Part shown: piece after piece, positions 14,618 through 24,472 of the stretch
Position numbering within the stretch: position 1 is the first letter of the stretch
How the letters are laid out: each line of letters opens with the position of its first letter
Assembly (NCBI GenBank): GCA_949840465.1
Contig: CATKXE010000035.1
Location: forward strand, 1-33,029
Direction: 5' to 3'
Source of the DNA: an uncultured Lachnospiraceae bacterium
GTDB taxonomy: Bacteria > Bacillota > Clostridia > Lachnospirales > Lachnospiraceae
DNA length: 33,029 nucleotides
The notes under the pieces: generated by a model
Databases searched by the model: none
What the model was told of the DNA's origin: nothing
What the model saw: only the letters and a program-made list of their open reading frames with translations
Position numbers and translations under genes: made by a program

Positions 14618-17464
14618 ATGGGATTAAAAATAGATGCTAGAAAATATATTAAAATTCGGGGCGCCAACGAGAATAACCTGAAAAATATTGACGTGGATAT
14701 TCCGCGGAATGAACTGGTGGTATTGACGGGCTTGAGCGGTTCCGGGAAGTCGTCCCTCGCATTTGACACGATCTATGCGGAGGGGCAGCGCAGATATATG
14801 GAGTCGCTGTCTTCCTATGCACGGCAGTTTCTGGGGCAGATGGAGAAGCCGGATGTGGAGAGCATAGAGGGCCTGTCTCCGGCCATTTCCATTGACCAGA
14901 AGTCTACCAACCACAATCCCCGTTCCACAGTTGGGACGGTGACGGAGATCTACGATTATTTCCGTCTGCTCTATGCACGAGTGGGAATCCCGCATTGCCC
15001 GAAGTGCGGCAAAGAGATCAAAAAGCAATCGGTAGACGAGATGACAGACCAGATCATGGCAATGCCGGAGGGCAGCAGGATCCAGCTCCTTGCGCCCGTC
15101 GTGCGGGGACGCAAAGGGACCCACGCGAAGCTTTTGGAACGGGCAAAACGGAGCGGATATGTGCGCGTCCGGGTGGACGGGAACCTGTATGAATTGTCCG
15201 AAGAGATTTCTCTGGATAAAAATATCAAACACAATATAGAAATCATTGTGGATCGGCTGATTGTAAAATCCGGGATTGAGAAGCGGCTGGCAGATTCCAT
15301 TGAGAGCGTCCTGAATCTGGCCGAGGGGCTTCTGATTGTGGATGTGATCGGTGGAGAGCCGATGAATTTCAGCCAGAGTTTTTCCTGCCCGGACTGTGGG
15401 ATCAGCATAGAAGAGATTGAACCAAGAAGTTTTTCCTTCAATAACCCGTTTGGTGCGTGCCCGTCCTGCGTTGGATTGGGTTATAAAATGGAGTTCTCGG
15501 AAGAATTAATGATTCCAGACCCCTCCCTGAGCATCAATCAGGGGGCGATCGCGGTGCTGGGGTGGCAGTCCTGTTCAGATACGGGCAGCTTTACCAACGC
15601 AATCTTAACAGCGCTCTGTAAAGAATACGGATTTGATCTGGATACCCCGTTTGAGCAATATCCGAAAAAGATTCATGATATTTTAATCTATGGGACGAAT
15701 GGAAAGCCTGCAAAAGTGCATTATAAAGGACAGCGGGGAGAAGGAGTTTATGACGTGGCTTTTGAAGGGCTGATCCGAAGCGTGGAGCGCCGCTACCGCG
15801 AGACCCATTCCGAGGCGTCAAAAGCAGAGTATGAAACTTTCATGAATATTACGCCCTGCTCGGAATGCAAAGGCCAGCGTTTAAAACAGGGAGCCCTTGC
15901 AGTGACAGTAGGAGAAAAGAATATTGCGGAAGTGACGGCGCTTTCCATCGGGAAGCTACAGGAATTTCTTCGGAATCTGGAACTGACCAGGACGCAGGAG
16001 ATGATTGGGAATCAGATCTTAAAAGAGATCAGAGCCAGAATCCAGTTTTTGATGGATGTGGGACTGGAATACCTGACGTTGGCCCGGGCGACGGGTTCTT
16101 TGTCAGGAGGGGAAGCCCAGAGGATCCGGCTGGCAACGCAGATCGGCTCGGGGCTGGTAGGCGTCGCCTACATTCTGGACGAGCCCAGCATCGGCCTGCA
16201 TCAGAGGGATAACGATAAACTACTGGCTACGTTGAAGCATCTGCGTGACCTGGGGAATTCTCTGATCGTGGTGGAACATGACGAGGATACCATGCTGGCG
16301 GCGGACTGTGTGGTGGACATCGGACCCGGTGCGGGGGAGCATGGGGGGGAGGTCATTGCCGTAGGGACGGCTCAGGAGATTATGGAATGTAAGAATTCGA
16401 TTACCGGGGATTACCTGAGCGGGAGAAAGAGGATTCCGGTGCCCCAGTCGCGGAAAGAACCGGCGGGATACCTGAAAGTGGTGGGTGCGCAGGAAAATAA
16501 TCTGAAAAATATCACCGTGGAATTTCCGTTGGGGATCATGACCTGTGTGACCGGGGTGTCCGGTTCGGGAAAGAGCTCCCTTGTCAACGAGATCTTATAT
16601 AAGAAGCTTGCAAAAGAACTGAACCGTGCGCGGACGATTCCGGGAAAGCATAAGAGGATTGAGGGGATGGAGCAGGTGGACAAGGTGATCAATATCGACC
16701 AGTCCCCCATCGGGAGGACGCCCCGCTCGAATCCGGCCACATACACGGGGGTGTTTGATCTGATCCGGGATCTGTTTGCTTCGACGCCGGATGCAAAGGC
16801 CAGAGGTTATAAAAAGGGAAGGTTTAGCTTCAATGTCAAAGGAGGGCGGTGTGAAGCCTGCTCCGGAGACGGAATCATCAAGATCGCGATGCATTTCCTG
16901 CCGGATGTCTATGTCCCATGCGAGGTGTGCGGCGGCAAGAGGTACAACCGGGAGACTCTGGAAGTGAGATATAAAGGCAAGAGTATTTTCGATGTGCTGG
17001 ATATGACCGTGGAGGAAGCGGTGAAGTTTTTTGAAAATGTACCCAGCATCAGCAGGAAGATGCAGACGCTCTACGATGTGGGGCTTTCCTATATCAAATT
17101 AGGCCAGCCGTCTACGGAGCTTTCCGGCGGAGAGGCGCAGCGGATCAAGCTGTCCACGGAGCTGAGCAGGCGCAGCACCGGAAAGACGGTGTATATTCTG
17201 GATGAGCCGACCACGGGCCTGCATTTTGCAGACGTCCATAAGCTGACGGAGATTCTGCGGCGTCTGGCGGATGAGGGGAATACGGTGATTGTGATCGAGC
17301 ATAATCTGGATGTGATCAAGACTGCGGATTACATTATTGATATCGGTCCCGAAGGCGGGGATGGAGGGGGGACTGTAGTGGCGGCAGGGACCCCGGAGGA
17401 AGTGGCAAAAAATAAAAAGTCCTACACGGGGAAGTATATTGATGCGGTAATGAAGAAAAAATAA
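14618..17464 (+). CDS. uvrA: Excinuclease ABC subunit A
   Basis: UvrA is the damage-recognising ATPase dimer that loads UvrB. The 948-residue protein has two ABC-type ATPase halves: Walker [10 protein letters not shown] (38-46) and GVSGSGKSS in the second half, with signature motifs [12 protein letters not shown] and [12 protein letters not shown]. Zinc-binding cysteine pairs are visible (CPKC; CPDC with CPSC; CEAC with CEVC). ATG 14618 follows CAGGAGA. It forms an SOS-controlled operon with uvrB and ends at a terminator. Complete and without oddities. Confidence 0.98.
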   Translation: MGLKIDARKYIKIRGANENNLKNIDVDIPRNELVVLTGLSGSGKSSLAFDTIYAEGQRRYMESLSSYARQFLGQMEKPDVESIEGLSPAISIDQKSTNHNPRSTVGTVTEIYDYFRLLYARVGIPHCPKCGKEIKKQSVDEMTDQIMAMPEGSRIQLLAPVVRGRKGTHAKLLERAKRSGYVRVRVDGNLYELSEEISLDKNIKHNIEIIVDRLIVKSGIEKRLADSIESVLNLAEGLLIVDVIGGEPMNFSQSFSCPDCGISIEEIEPRSFSFNNPFGACPSCVGLGYKMEFSEELMIPDPSLSINQGAIAVLGWQSCSDTGSFTNAILTALCKEYGFDLDTPFEQYPKKIHDILIYGTNGKPAKVHYKGQRGEGVYDVAFEGLIRSVERRYRETHSEASKAEYETFMNITPCSECKGQRLKQGALAVTVGEKNIAEVTALSIGKLQEFLRNLELTRTQEMIGNQILKEIRARIQFLMDVGLEYLTLARATGSLSGGEAQRIRLATQIGSGLVGVAYILDEPSIGLHQRDNDKLLATLKHLRDLGNSLIVVEHDEDTMLAADCVVDIGPGAGEHGGEVIAVGTAQEIMECKNSITGDYLSGRKRIPVPQSRKEPAGYLKVVGAQENNLKNITVEFPLGIMTCVTGVSGSGKSSLVNEILYKKLAKELNRARTIPGKHKRIEGMEQVDKVINIDQSPIGRTPRSNPATYTGVFDLIRDLFASTPDAKARGYKKGRFSFNVKGGRCEACSGDGIIKIAMHFLPDVYVPCEVCGGKRYNRETLEVRYKGKSIFDVLDMTVEEAVKFFENVPSISRKMQTLYDVGLSYIKLGQPSTELSGGEAQRIKLSTELSRRSTGKTVYILDEPTTGLHFADVHKLTEILRRLADEGNTVIVIEHNLDVIKTADYIIDIGPEGGDGGGTVVAAGTPEEVAKNKKSYTGKYIDAVMKKK

Positions 17465-17469
17465 TAGAG

Positions 17470-17519
17470 AACCCCTTTAGAAGTTTTTAAGAAATCATTA
17501 AAATATAAAAAAAGGGGTT
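17470..17519 (+). terminator. Terminator after uvrA
   Basis: AACCCCTTT (17470-17478) pairs exactly with AAAGGGGTT (17511-17519) across an AT-rich loop, ending in TTT. It closes the uvrBA operon. The long loop makes it less typical than a compact terminator. Confidence 0.7.
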
Positions 17520-17546
17520 TCCAATTTGGAAAAAATTGATTATACT
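17518..17546 (+). promoter_or_regulatory. Possible promoter of the mreB-like gene
   Basis: TTTCCA (17518-17523), a 17-bp spacer and TATACT (17541-17546). The -35 box is weak (four of six). The rest of the 17547-17756 stretch shows no gene and would be a long leader before the ribosome site AAGGGAGAG. Confidence 0.4.
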
Positions 17547-17756
17547 AGTGTGGTGGCTGGACGGGATTGTTTGAAAGAACCGGCCGCTGCAAAAACAACA
17601 GATGACAAAAGTAGATGATTCGCATGAGGGAGACTGCCGGTACAGTATTAAACATTGCAAAATAGCGCTGTTCCAGAGTTGGACCTTCAGAATACGGCAG
17701 GAAAGTACGGATGACGAGAAGTAATAAGGAGCTGTATTTTAGAAGGGAGAGTTTAT

Positions 17757-18746
17757 ATGTCTGTTGATATCGGAATAGATCTGGGGACTGCCAGCGTCCT
17801 TGTCTATGTGAGGGGAAAAGGGGTTATTTTGAAGGAGCCTTCCGTTGTCGCGTTTGACAGGGATACAAATGTGATTAAGGCAATCGGAGAGGAAGCACGC
17901 CTGATGCTGGGCAGGACTCCGGGGAATATTGTGGCAGTACGCCCGCTTCGTCAGGGCGTGATCTCGGATTACACGGTGACGGAGAAGATGATTAAGTATT
18001 TTGTGCAGAAGGCAGTGGGACGGAGGATGTTCAAAAAGCCCCGGATCAGTATCTGCGTGCCCAGCGGCGTGACGGAAGTGGAGAAAAAGGCCGTTGAGGA
18101 AGCGACATTTGCGGCGGGCGCGCGGGAAGTGCATCTGATAGAGGAGCCGGTTGCCGCGGCCATCGGCGCGGGAATCGATATTTCAAAACCCTGCGGGAAT
18201 ATGATTGTGGATGTGGGAGGGGGAACCTCCGATATCGCGGTGATTTCCCTTGGAGGCGCAGTAGTGAATACCTCGATCAAGCTGGCGGGGGATGATTTCG
18301 ACGAGGCAATCGTGCGTTATATGCGTAAGAAACATAATCTGCTGATCGGCGACATGACAGCAGAAGATATAAAGATCAAGATCGGAACCACATACCCTCT
18401 GGTGGAGGAAGAGTGTCTGGAAGTCAGGGGGAGGAACCTGGTCACAGGACTTCCGAAGACGGTCACCGTCACTTCCACGGAGACGGAGGAGGCTCTGCGG
18501 GAGACCACAAGCCAGATCGTGGAGGCGGTCATCGGAGTGCTGGAGCAGACTCCGCCGGAGCTTTCGGCAGACATTCTGGACCGGGGGATTGTGCTCACCG
18601 GAGGCGGCGCCATGCTTCGTGGCCTGGAGGAATTGATTGAGGAGAGAACCGGCATCCAGACCATGACTGCAGAGGATCCTTTGAAAGTCGTTGCAATCGG
18701 AACCGGACAGTTTGTGGAGTTCATGAGCGGAAGGAAAGATTTTTAA
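17757..18746 (+). CDS. mreB: Rod-shape determining actin homologue (MreB/Mbl)
   Basis: MreB-type proteins polymerise along the inner membrane and guide the side-wall synthesis machinery. The 329-residue protein has the actin-fold phosphate-1 loop GIDLGTASVLVYVRGKGV near its N-terminus, the connect/phosphate-2 motif IVDVGGGTSDIAVISLGG and the adenosine motif GIVLTGGGAMLRGLEELI. No mreC or mreD follows; the gene stands alone between terminators, which fits Mbl or MreBH-like paralogues better than the mreBCD operon copy. ATG 17757 follows AAGGGAGAG. Confidence 0.93.
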   Translation: MSVDIGIDLGTASVLVYVRGKGVILKEPSVVAFDRDTNVIKAIGEEARLMLGRTPGNIVAVRPLRQGVISDYTVTEKMIKYFVQKAVGRRMFKKPRISICVPSGVTEVEKKAVEEATFAAGAREVHLIEEPVAAAIGAGIDISKPCGNMIVDVGGGTSDIAVISLGGAVVNTSIKLAGDDFDEAIVRYMRKKHNLLIGDMTAEDIKIKIGTTYPLVEEECLEVRGRNLVTGLPKTVTVTSTETEEALRETTSQIVEAVIGVLEQTPPELSADILDRGIVLTGGGAMLRGLEELIEERTGIQTMTAEDPLKVVAIGTGQFVEFMSGRKDF

Positions 18747-18756
18747 GGAAAAGATG

Positions 18757-18790
18757 GAGACAGGTTCCACCCGGAACACCTGTCTCTTTT
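18757..18790 (+). terminator. Terminator after mreB
   Basis: GAGACAGGT (18757-18765) pairs with ACCTGTCTC (18778-18786), with inner TCC/GGA pairs, and is followed by TTTT. Confidence 0.8.
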
Positions 18791-19020
18791 GAAAAGCAGC
18801 CAATATGTCCGTCCGGCTTATTGCTTCGTGGGAGTCAAAGACCCCGCAGCAAGCTGACGGGGCGTCAGATTTCCAACGCGGCAGGCAGCAGGGGATTTGG
18901 TCTGCACTCCGTTTCGCCTGTTGCTGAACAAGTGTCACCGGCACTTGGCAACCCTTGCGGCAGCGGCCAAATGGACATACAAAAACACGTCCGCCTGGCT
19001 CGCTGCTTCGCGGGAATAAA
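18791..19020. repeat. Structured GC-rich intergenic sequence, possible dispersed repeat
   Basis: No coding gene is credible here. The two ends carry similar direct sequences: CGTCCGGCTTATTGCTTCGT near 18809 and CGTCCGCCTGGCTCGCTGCT near 18988, each continuing as CG(T/C)GGGA and then AAAG. The middle can fold, for example CCCGCAGCAAGCTGACGGGG. On the minus strand it stays open through the mreB end as an arginine/cysteine-rich frame, typical of non-genic repeats. It separates the mreB terminator from the recD2 ribosome site. Confidence 0.4.
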
Positions 19021-19031
19021 AGGAGGATACT

Positions 19032-21242
19032 TTGGAGACAGTGACCGGATATGTAGAACATATCGTTTTTCGGAATGAAGAGAATGGCTATACCGTGTTC
19101 AATCTGGAAACTGAGAATGGAGAAGCGACCTGTGTGGGCAGTTTCCATTATATCAGTAAAGGAGAACTATTGGAACTGGAAGGGGAATATGTGAACCATA
19201 ATGTATATGGCGTGCAGCTGAAAGTCTCTTCCCACAGAGTCAGGGAACCGGAAGATGTGGTGGCCATTGAGCGGTATCTGGGCTCCGGTGCGATAAAAGG
19301 AATTGGGGAGTCGCTGGCCGGGCGCATTGTGCAGAAGTTTCAGGAAGATACTTTCCGGATCATGGAGGAAGAGCCGGAGCGCCTGGCAGAGATTAAGGGA
19401 ATCAGCAGGCGCAAAGCCCAGGAGATTGCGGTACAGGTGGAAGAAAAGCGAGACATGCGTAAGGCCATGATCTTTCTGCAGAAATATGGAGTGTCCACTA
19501 CACTTGCCGTCAAGATCTATCAGTTCTATGGATCCAGATTATATCAGGTGTTGGAGGAGAATCCATACCAGCTTGCGGACAATATTTATGGAGTGGGTTT
19601 CAAGACGGCGGATGAGATTGCTTCCCGAATCGGGATTCATCCTGATTCGGATTTCCGTATCCGCAGCGGCCTCTTCTATACGCTGCAGCAGGCGGCGGGG
19701 GAAGGGCATATTTATCTTCCGCAGGAAATGCTTGTCAGGCGTGCAGGCCAGATTTTGGGCGTGCAGATTGAAGAGATTGAAAAGTACATCATGGATCTGT
19801 GTATTGACAGGAAAATTGTACGGAAAGAAGAGAATGGTGAAATCCGTATTTATCCGGCAAATTTCTACTATCTGGAGCTGAATACGGCAAGGATGCTGCA
19901 TGATCTGGACATTGACTATGAGATGCCGGAGGCTATGATGGAAAAGAGTCTCCGGCAAGTGGAAGAGCGGGATCAGATTACGTTGGATAAGATGCAGCAC
20001 CGGGCAGTTGTGGAGTCCATCAGGCATGGGCTTCTGGTTCTGACTGGAGGCCCCGGCACGGGGAAGACGACCACCATCAATACCATGATTCAGTTTTTTG
20101 AAAGCGAAGGAATGTCGATTCTGCTGGCAGCTCCTACAGGGCGCGCTGCAAAGCGGATGACAGAGGCTACCGGTTACGAAGCGCAGACCATCCACCGTCT
20201 TCTGGAAGTCAGCGGGAATCCGGAGGAAGAGGGCGGAATCAGCGGGTTTCAACGGAACCGCGATAACCCGCTGGAGACGGATGTGCTGATCATTGATGAG
20301 ATGTCTATGGTGGATATTTCTTTGATGCACTCCCTTTTGTCGGCAGTGATGCCGGGAACCCGATTGATTCTGGTGGGGGATGTGAACCAGCTTCCCTCCG
20401 TAGGACCGGGCAGCGTACTGAAAGACATTATCCTTTCAGAGCGTTTTCCTGTCGTTACACTGACCAGAATTTTCCGTCAGGCAGGGGAGAGCGACATTGT
20501 GGTGAATGCGCACAAGATCAATGCCGGGGAACCGGTGGTTTTGGACAATAAGAGCCGGGACTTTTTCTTTTTGAAACGGCAGGAGGCAGAGGTGATTATC
20601 AGAGTGGTCATCACTTTGATCCAGAAAAAGCTGCCGAAATATGTGGAAGCACCCCCCAATGAGATTCAGGTTATGACGCCTACCCGAAAAGGCCTTCTGG
20701 GTGTGGAGAATCTGAATACAATGCTGCAGCAGTATCTGAATCCCAGGTCGCCGGAAAAGGAAGAAAAGGAGATCAATGGCCGTCTTTTCCGTGTGGGAGA
20801 TAAGGTCATGCAGATCAAGAATAATTATCAGCTTGCATGGGAAGTGCGGACGAAATACGGAATGCCTGTGGATTCAGGCATGGGTGTATTTAATGGAGAT
20901 ATGGGGATTATTACCAGGATTCATTCCTATGAAGAAATATTGGAAGTGGAGTATGATGAGCACCGGAAGGTAGATTACCCGTTTCAAGCCGTGGAAGAGC
21001 TGGAGCTTGCCTATGCGATTACGGTACATAAGTCTCAGGGAAGCGAATATCCGGCGGTGATCCTTCCGCTGCTTCCGGGGCCAAAGCTGTTGTATAACCG
21101 GAATCTGCTTTATACGGCGGTGACCAGGGCGAAAAAATGTCTGACAATTGTGGGGAGTGAAAGTGTATTTCAGGAAATGATAAGAAACAAAAGCGAGCAA
21201 AACAGGTATACCAGCCTGGCAGAACGCATTCAGGAATTTTGA
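19032..21242 (+). CDS. recD2: RecD2-type ATP-dependent DNA helicase
   Basis: RecD2 is a 5'-3' superfamily 1B helicase found outside RecBCD and used in DNA repair and replication stress. The 736-residue protein has an N-terminal OB-like part (VTGYVEHIVFRNEENGYTVF), helix-hairpin-helix segments (IKGIGESLAGRIV; IKGISRRKAQEIA), Walker A GGPGTGKT (339-346), Walker B DVLIIDEMSMVD, the motif GDVNQLPSVGPGSVLKDII and the terminal motif YAITVHKSQGSEYPAVILPL. TTG 19032 lies seven bases after AGGAGG and is the convincing start. Its stop overlaps the start of comFC. Confidence 0.93.
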   Translation: METVTGYVEHIVFRNEENGYTVFNLETENGEATCVGSFHYISKGELLELEGEYVNHNVYGVQLKVSSHRVREPEDVVAIERYLGSGAIKGIGESLAGRIVQKFQEDTFRIMEEEPERLAEIKGISRRKAQEIAVQVEEKRDMRKAMIFLQKYGVSTTLAVKIYQFYGSRLYQVLEENPYQLADNIYGVGFKTADEIASRIGIHPDSDFRIRSGLFYTLQQAAGEGHIYLPQEMLVRRAGQILGVQIEEIEKYIMDLCIDRKIVRKEENGEIRIYPANFYYLELNTARMLHDLDIDYEMPEAMMEKSLRQVEERDQITLDKMQHRAVVESIRHGLLVLTGGPGTGKTTTINTMIQFFESEGMSILLAAPTGRAAKRMTEATGYEAQTIHRLLEVSGNPEEEGGISGFQRNRDNPLETDVLIIDEMSMVDISLMHSLLSAVMPGTRLILVGDVNQLPSVGPGSVLKDIILSERFPVVTLTRIFRQAGESDIVVNAHKINAGEPVVLDNKSRDFFFLKRQEAEVIIRVVITLIQKKLPKYVEAPPNEIQVMTPTRKGLLGVENLNTMLQQYLNPRSPEKEEKEINGRLFRVGDKVMQIKNNYQLAWEVRTKYGMPVDSGMGVFNGDMGIITRIHSYEEILEVEYDEHRKVDYPFQAVEELELAYAITVHKSQGSEYPAVILPLLPGPKLLYNRNLLYTAVTRAKKCLTIVGSESVFQEMIRNKSEQNRYTSLAERIQEF

Positions 21243-21937
21243 AAATACTGGATATCCTGTATCCTCCGGTTTGTCCTTTTTGCGGAGAAGTGCAGAAACC
21301 GGGGACAGGCATCTGCGTTTCATGCAGGGGGAAGCTTCCTGTAATCAGGGAACCACGCTGCATGCGATGCGGCAAGCCGGTGGAACGAGGGGAGCAGGAA
21401 TACTGCCGTGACTGTGGGAGGCGCAGGTATGCCTTTGAGCAGGGGCAAAGCTTGTGGCTGCATGTGCCCCCGGTATCGAAAGCAATCTATCAGTTTAAAT
21501 TTCACAATCAGCGCTGCTACGCATCCATATTTGCAAAGGAGATGGCCTGCAGATACGGGAAGTGGGTCAGGGATCACGGGGTGGAGGAGATCCTTCCGGT
21601 TCCGCTCCATGCATCCAGACGCAGGATGCGCGGTTACAATCAAGCGGAATTACTGGCGGAGGAACTTTCAAAACAACTGCAGATTCCCATGGGAAGGAAT
21701 GTATTGTTCCGTGTACGCAGGACAAGGCCTCAAAAGCAGTTGGACGACCGGGAGCGGGAGCAAAATCTACAGGGGGCATTTGGTGTTTCACGGCAGTGGA
21801 AAGCACCTGCAAACGTGTTGGTGGTGGATGATATTTATACCACAGGGAGCACGATCCACAAGGTTGCAAAGTTATTAAAGAGGGCAGGAGTGGAAAAAGT
21901 TTATTTTTTAACCATAAGCATTGGACAAGGACTCTGA
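21239..21937 (+). CDS. comFC: ComF-family phosphoribosyltransferase-like protein
   Basis: ComFC-type proteins take part in handling of transforming single-stranded DNA and in recombination in naturally competent bacteria, and are also kept in non-competent ones. The 232-residue protein has paired zinc cysteines at the N-terminus (CPFC, CVSC, CMRC, CRDC) and a type I PRTase fold with ILPVPLHASRRRMRGYNQA and the PRPP loop VLVVDDIYTTGST. The TTG start overlaps the recD2 stop, so it is probably translated by coupling; the next Met (about 21361) would cut into the zinc domain. Confidence 0.88.
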   Translation: MKILDILYPPVCPFCGEVQKPGTGICVSCRGKLPVIREPRCMRCGKPVERGEQEYCRDCGRRRYAFEQGQSLWLHVPPVSKAIYQFKFHNQRCYASIFAKEMACRYGKWVRDHGVEEILPVPLHASRRRMRGYNQAELLAEELSKQLQIPMGRNVLFRVRRTRPQKQLDDREREQNLQGAFGVSRQWKAPANVLVVDDIYTTGSTIHKVAKLLKRAGVEKVYFLTISIGQGL

Positions 21938-21951
21938 GTATATGCTATACT
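21922..21951 (+). promoter_or_regulatory. Extended -10 promoter for the membrane-protein/cdaA run
   Basis: TGGACA (21922-21927), an 18-bp spacer and TATACT (21946-21951) preceded by TGC. It lies over the 3' end of comFC and is the best promoter for the genes from 22051 onward. Confidence 0.6.
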
Positions 21952-22050
21952 AAAAATAATGTTCAGGGACTGCATGAAGATGATCTGAATCAAGAGAGAA
22001 CCATGAAGATAGTTATTTCCATGTAATTCCTGATGTCATGGAGGAAGAAT

Positions 22051-22452
22051 ATGCTGGATACAAAAAGAATCAGGCTGATGGCAAGGATGGCTCAGTATGA
22101 AAAGAATAATATAAAAGAGGATCTGAAGATCAGTACTTATTATAAGAAGGATTATGCGAGCCTGAATATGCTGATCACGATCCTGTGGATGACGGTCGGA
22201 TACGGAATCGTGATCGGGCTTTTGGCGGTCTGCTTTATGGATGAGATTCTTGCTGACCTGACGGTCTCAAAGCTGATATTCCTCTGTGCGGAGGCCGGGG
22301 TCGGATATCTGATCTTGCTGGTGATCTATGCAGTCTGTTCGAATGCATTTTACAGAGGCCGGCATAATGACGCAAAGCATCGTGTAAAAAAGTACTATAG
22401 AGATTTATCCCGCTTGGGTAAGATGGAAGTGAAGGAGAAAAAGAAAGTATGA
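22051..22452 (+). CDS. Small membrane protein of unknown function
   Basis: ATG 22051 follows GGAGGAAGA (ATG 22033 has no ribosome site). The 133-residue product has a charged cytoplasmic-type N-terminus (DTKRIRLMARMAQYEKNNIK), two hydrophobic stretches at about 48-70 (MLITILWMTVGYGIVIGLLA) and 77-100 (LIFLCAEAGVGYLILLVIYA), then a very basic tail (NDAKHRVKKYYRDLSRLGKM). No known motif. Its stop overlaps the next gene by four bases, so the two probably act together. They stand directly before cdaA. Confidence 0.7.
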   Translation: MLDTKRIRLMARMAQYEKNNIKEDLKISTYYKKDYASLNMLITILWMTVGYGIVIGLLAVCFMDEILADLTVSKLIFLCAEAGVGYLILLVIYAVCSNAFYRGRHNDAKHRVKKYYRDLSRLGKMEVKEKKKV

Positions 22453-23537
22453 GTACATTACTGGTCTGGAGAGAACAATTACAGATGTTTTATGCAAAAT
22501 ATTCTGTTTTTATAAGGATTGCGTTTCAGTTTGCCCTTGGGGCGCTGGTATTCTATCTGATCAACACGAACGTCGGGTTTATGGAAAAAGCCTCGTCAAC
22601 GGTCTGCACTCTGGGTCTGTCTGCAGTCTGTGCCATCCTTCCGATGATTGTGATGGTTATGGCGGCTACGGCATTGCTTCTCGTACATTTTTACGCATTA
22701 TCACTGCCTGTGGCGATTGTGGCGGCGCTGTTGTTTCTGTTGATGTATATCTTCTATTTCCGATTTTCTACGGGAAGGGCATGGCTGGTATTGCTGACAG
22801 CCGTTTCTTTTGCATTGGATGTGCCGCTTGTGGTTCCGATTGCAGTGGGGCTGATGGGAACGCCGGTGTGTATGATTCCGGCAGTGTGCGGCACGTTCTC
22901 CTATTATATGATCCAGTTGGTAAAAGGCTCGTCCAGTACATTTAAGGCGGGTGACGAGGTGCAGATGGTGGAGACTCTGGTGGCATTTGCAAAGCAGAGC
23001 CTTATGAATCAGGAGATGTGGGTGATGGCAGGAGCCGTGGCAGTCTGTATCCTTTTGGTATACTGTATCCGTACTCTTTCTGTGGATCATGCATGGAAGA
23101 TTGCCGCAGCTGTAGGCGCGGCTGCAGGCGCTGTTATCGGGGCGGCAGGGAATGTTGCCTTAAACCTGCATATCTCCCTTGTTCCGTTGATTGTCAGCGG
23201 GCTTTTGGGAGTAGGTGTCGGGCTGGTACTGGAACTGGTCTTTCTGTCTGTGGATTATGTCAGGACAGAACGTCTGGAATTTGAAGATGACGAGTATCAT
23301 TATTATGTAAAGGCTGTTCCGAAGATTGGCGTTACAGCACCGCAAAAAAGTGTTAAGCATATCAATGAAAGGCAGAATACGGGAGTCATCAATGACGGAA
23401 AAGGCTGGGGCGGCGGTATCCAGAATTCGTCGGGTTATGGCACAGGCATGTTGGGAGATTCCAAAAGCGCCGACCAGATTTTGCTTCAGAGGAGTTTGAA
23501 TAAAGAACTGGGACTGGATGAAAACCTGAAAAAATAG
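22449..23537 (+). CDS. Polytopic membrane protein of unknown function
   Basis: ATG 22449 overlaps the preceding stop (ATGA). The 362-residue protein has about eight to ten hydrophobic segments between residues 15 and 275, including ALGALVFYLI, PMIVMVMAATALLLVHFYAL, VAIVAALLFLLMYIFYF, and AGAVAVCILLVYCI. It ends in a soluble tail with acidic EDDEYHYYVKAVP and a Gly-rich disordered stretch (GKGWGGGIQNSSGYGTG). I recognise no transporter or enzyme signature. With its small partner it could be a complex linked to envelope or c-di-AMP physiology, judged only by position before cdaA. Confidence 0.75.
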   Translation: MSTLLVWREQLQMFYAKYSVFIRIAFQFALGALVFYLINTNVGFMEKASSTVCTLGLSAVCAILPMIVMVMAATALLLVHFYALSLPVAIVAALLFLLMYIFYFRFSTGRAWLVLLTAVSFALDVPLVVPIAVGLMGTPVCMIPAVCGTFSYYMIQLVKGSSSTFKAGDEVQMVETLVAFAKQSLMNQEMWVMAGAVAVCILLVYCIRTLSVDHAWKIAAAVGAAAGAVIGAAGNVALNLHISLVPLIVSGLLGVGVGLVLELVFLSVDYVRTERLEFEDDEYHYYVKAVPKIGVTAPQKSVKHINERQNTGVINDGKGWGGGIQNSSGYGTGMLGDSKSADQILLQRSLNKELGLDENLKK

Positions 23538-23605
23538 TGCGCGGACTCCTCTTTTTTGTTCAAACATGCACTGGAACAGGATTTTTAAGTTAAGGGGGTG
23601 AATCA

Positions 23606-24472
23606 GTGCAGGAATTGATCGTTGATTATTTACGGAGATATAATTGGTATACTCCTGCCATTCGCCTGACCGATGTCATGGAGATCTTGATTATCACGAT
23701 GATCGTCTATGAAATCATGCTATGGATCAAGAATACAAAGGCATGGATGCTTTTGAAAGGCCTCGTCATGCTGGGCATATTCATTCTGTTTGCTTATATT
23801 TTCAATATGCATACAATCTTGTACCTCGCAAGAGAATCCATCGGCGTGCTTGCTTTCGCGGCGATTGTCGTATTTCAGCCGGAACTGCGGCGCGCATTGG
23901 AGAAGCTTGGAGAAAAAAATCTATTGAGCAATTTTTCGTTTTTTGATAAAGGGAAGGAAAATCAGCGGTTTACAGACCATACGCTGGAGGCGTTAGTGAA
24001 TGCCTGTTACAGTATGGGAAAGGTAAAGACAGGCGCGTTGATCGTAGTGGAACGGGCAATCCATCTGACAGAATATGAGCGGACGGGGATTGAGCTGGAT
24101 TGTCTGGTATCGGAACAGGTACTCTTGAATATTTTTGAGCATAATACGCCGCTCCATGACGGCGCCGTGATTATCCGGGGGGACAGGATTACTTCTGCCA
24201 CCTGTTATCTGCCGCTGTCTGATAATATGCAGATCAGCAAATCGCTGGGAACCAGGCATCGTGCGGCTCTGGGAATGAGTGAAGTCAGCGACGCAATGAT
24301 CCTTGTCGTATCAGAAGAGACAGGGCTGGTCTCTCTTGCGATGGACGGGCAGCTTGACCGGGGGGTGGATCCGGAATATCTGACGAGGAAGCTTGCACAG
24401 ATCCAGAACCGGGTTGCTGACGGAAAGAAATTTGCGATATGGAAAGGACGGCGGAATGATGAGAACGTATAA
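23606..24472 (+). CDS. cdaA: Diadenylate cyclase CdaA
   Basis: CdaA makes cyclic-di-AMP from two ATP at the membrane; the messenger controls potassium and osmolyte balance and wall stress. The start is GTG 23606 after GGGGGTG. The 288-residue protein begins with about three membrane helices (DVMEILIITMIVYEIMLWI, WMLLKGLVMLGIFILFAYIF and ESIGVLAFAAIVVFQPEL), followed by the DAC domain with the metal-binding DGA motif at D185 (TPLHDGAVI) and RHR at 217-219 (GTRHRAALG). Length and motifs are complete. It overlaps cdaR by 17 bases. Confidence 0.95.
   Translation: MQELIVDYLRRYNWYTPAIRLTDVMEILIITMIVYEIMLWIKNTKAWMLLKGLVMLGIFILFAYIFNMHTILYLARESIGVLAFAAIVVFQPELRRALEKLGEKNLLSNFSFFDKGKENQRFTDHTLEALVNACYSMGKVKTGALIVVERAIHLTEYERTGIELDCLVSEQVLLNIFEHNTPLHDGAVIIRGDRITSATCYLPLSDNMQISKSLGTRHRAALGMSEVSDAMILVVSEETGLVSLAMDGQLDRGVDPEYLTRKLAQIQNRVADGKKFAIWKGRRNDENV

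Noticed and set aside
18183..19148. 321-residue minus-strand open frame covering the end of mreB and the following intergenic region
   Set aside because: Cys/Arg/His-rich composition, no ribosome site, and it crosses a terminator and a likely repeat.
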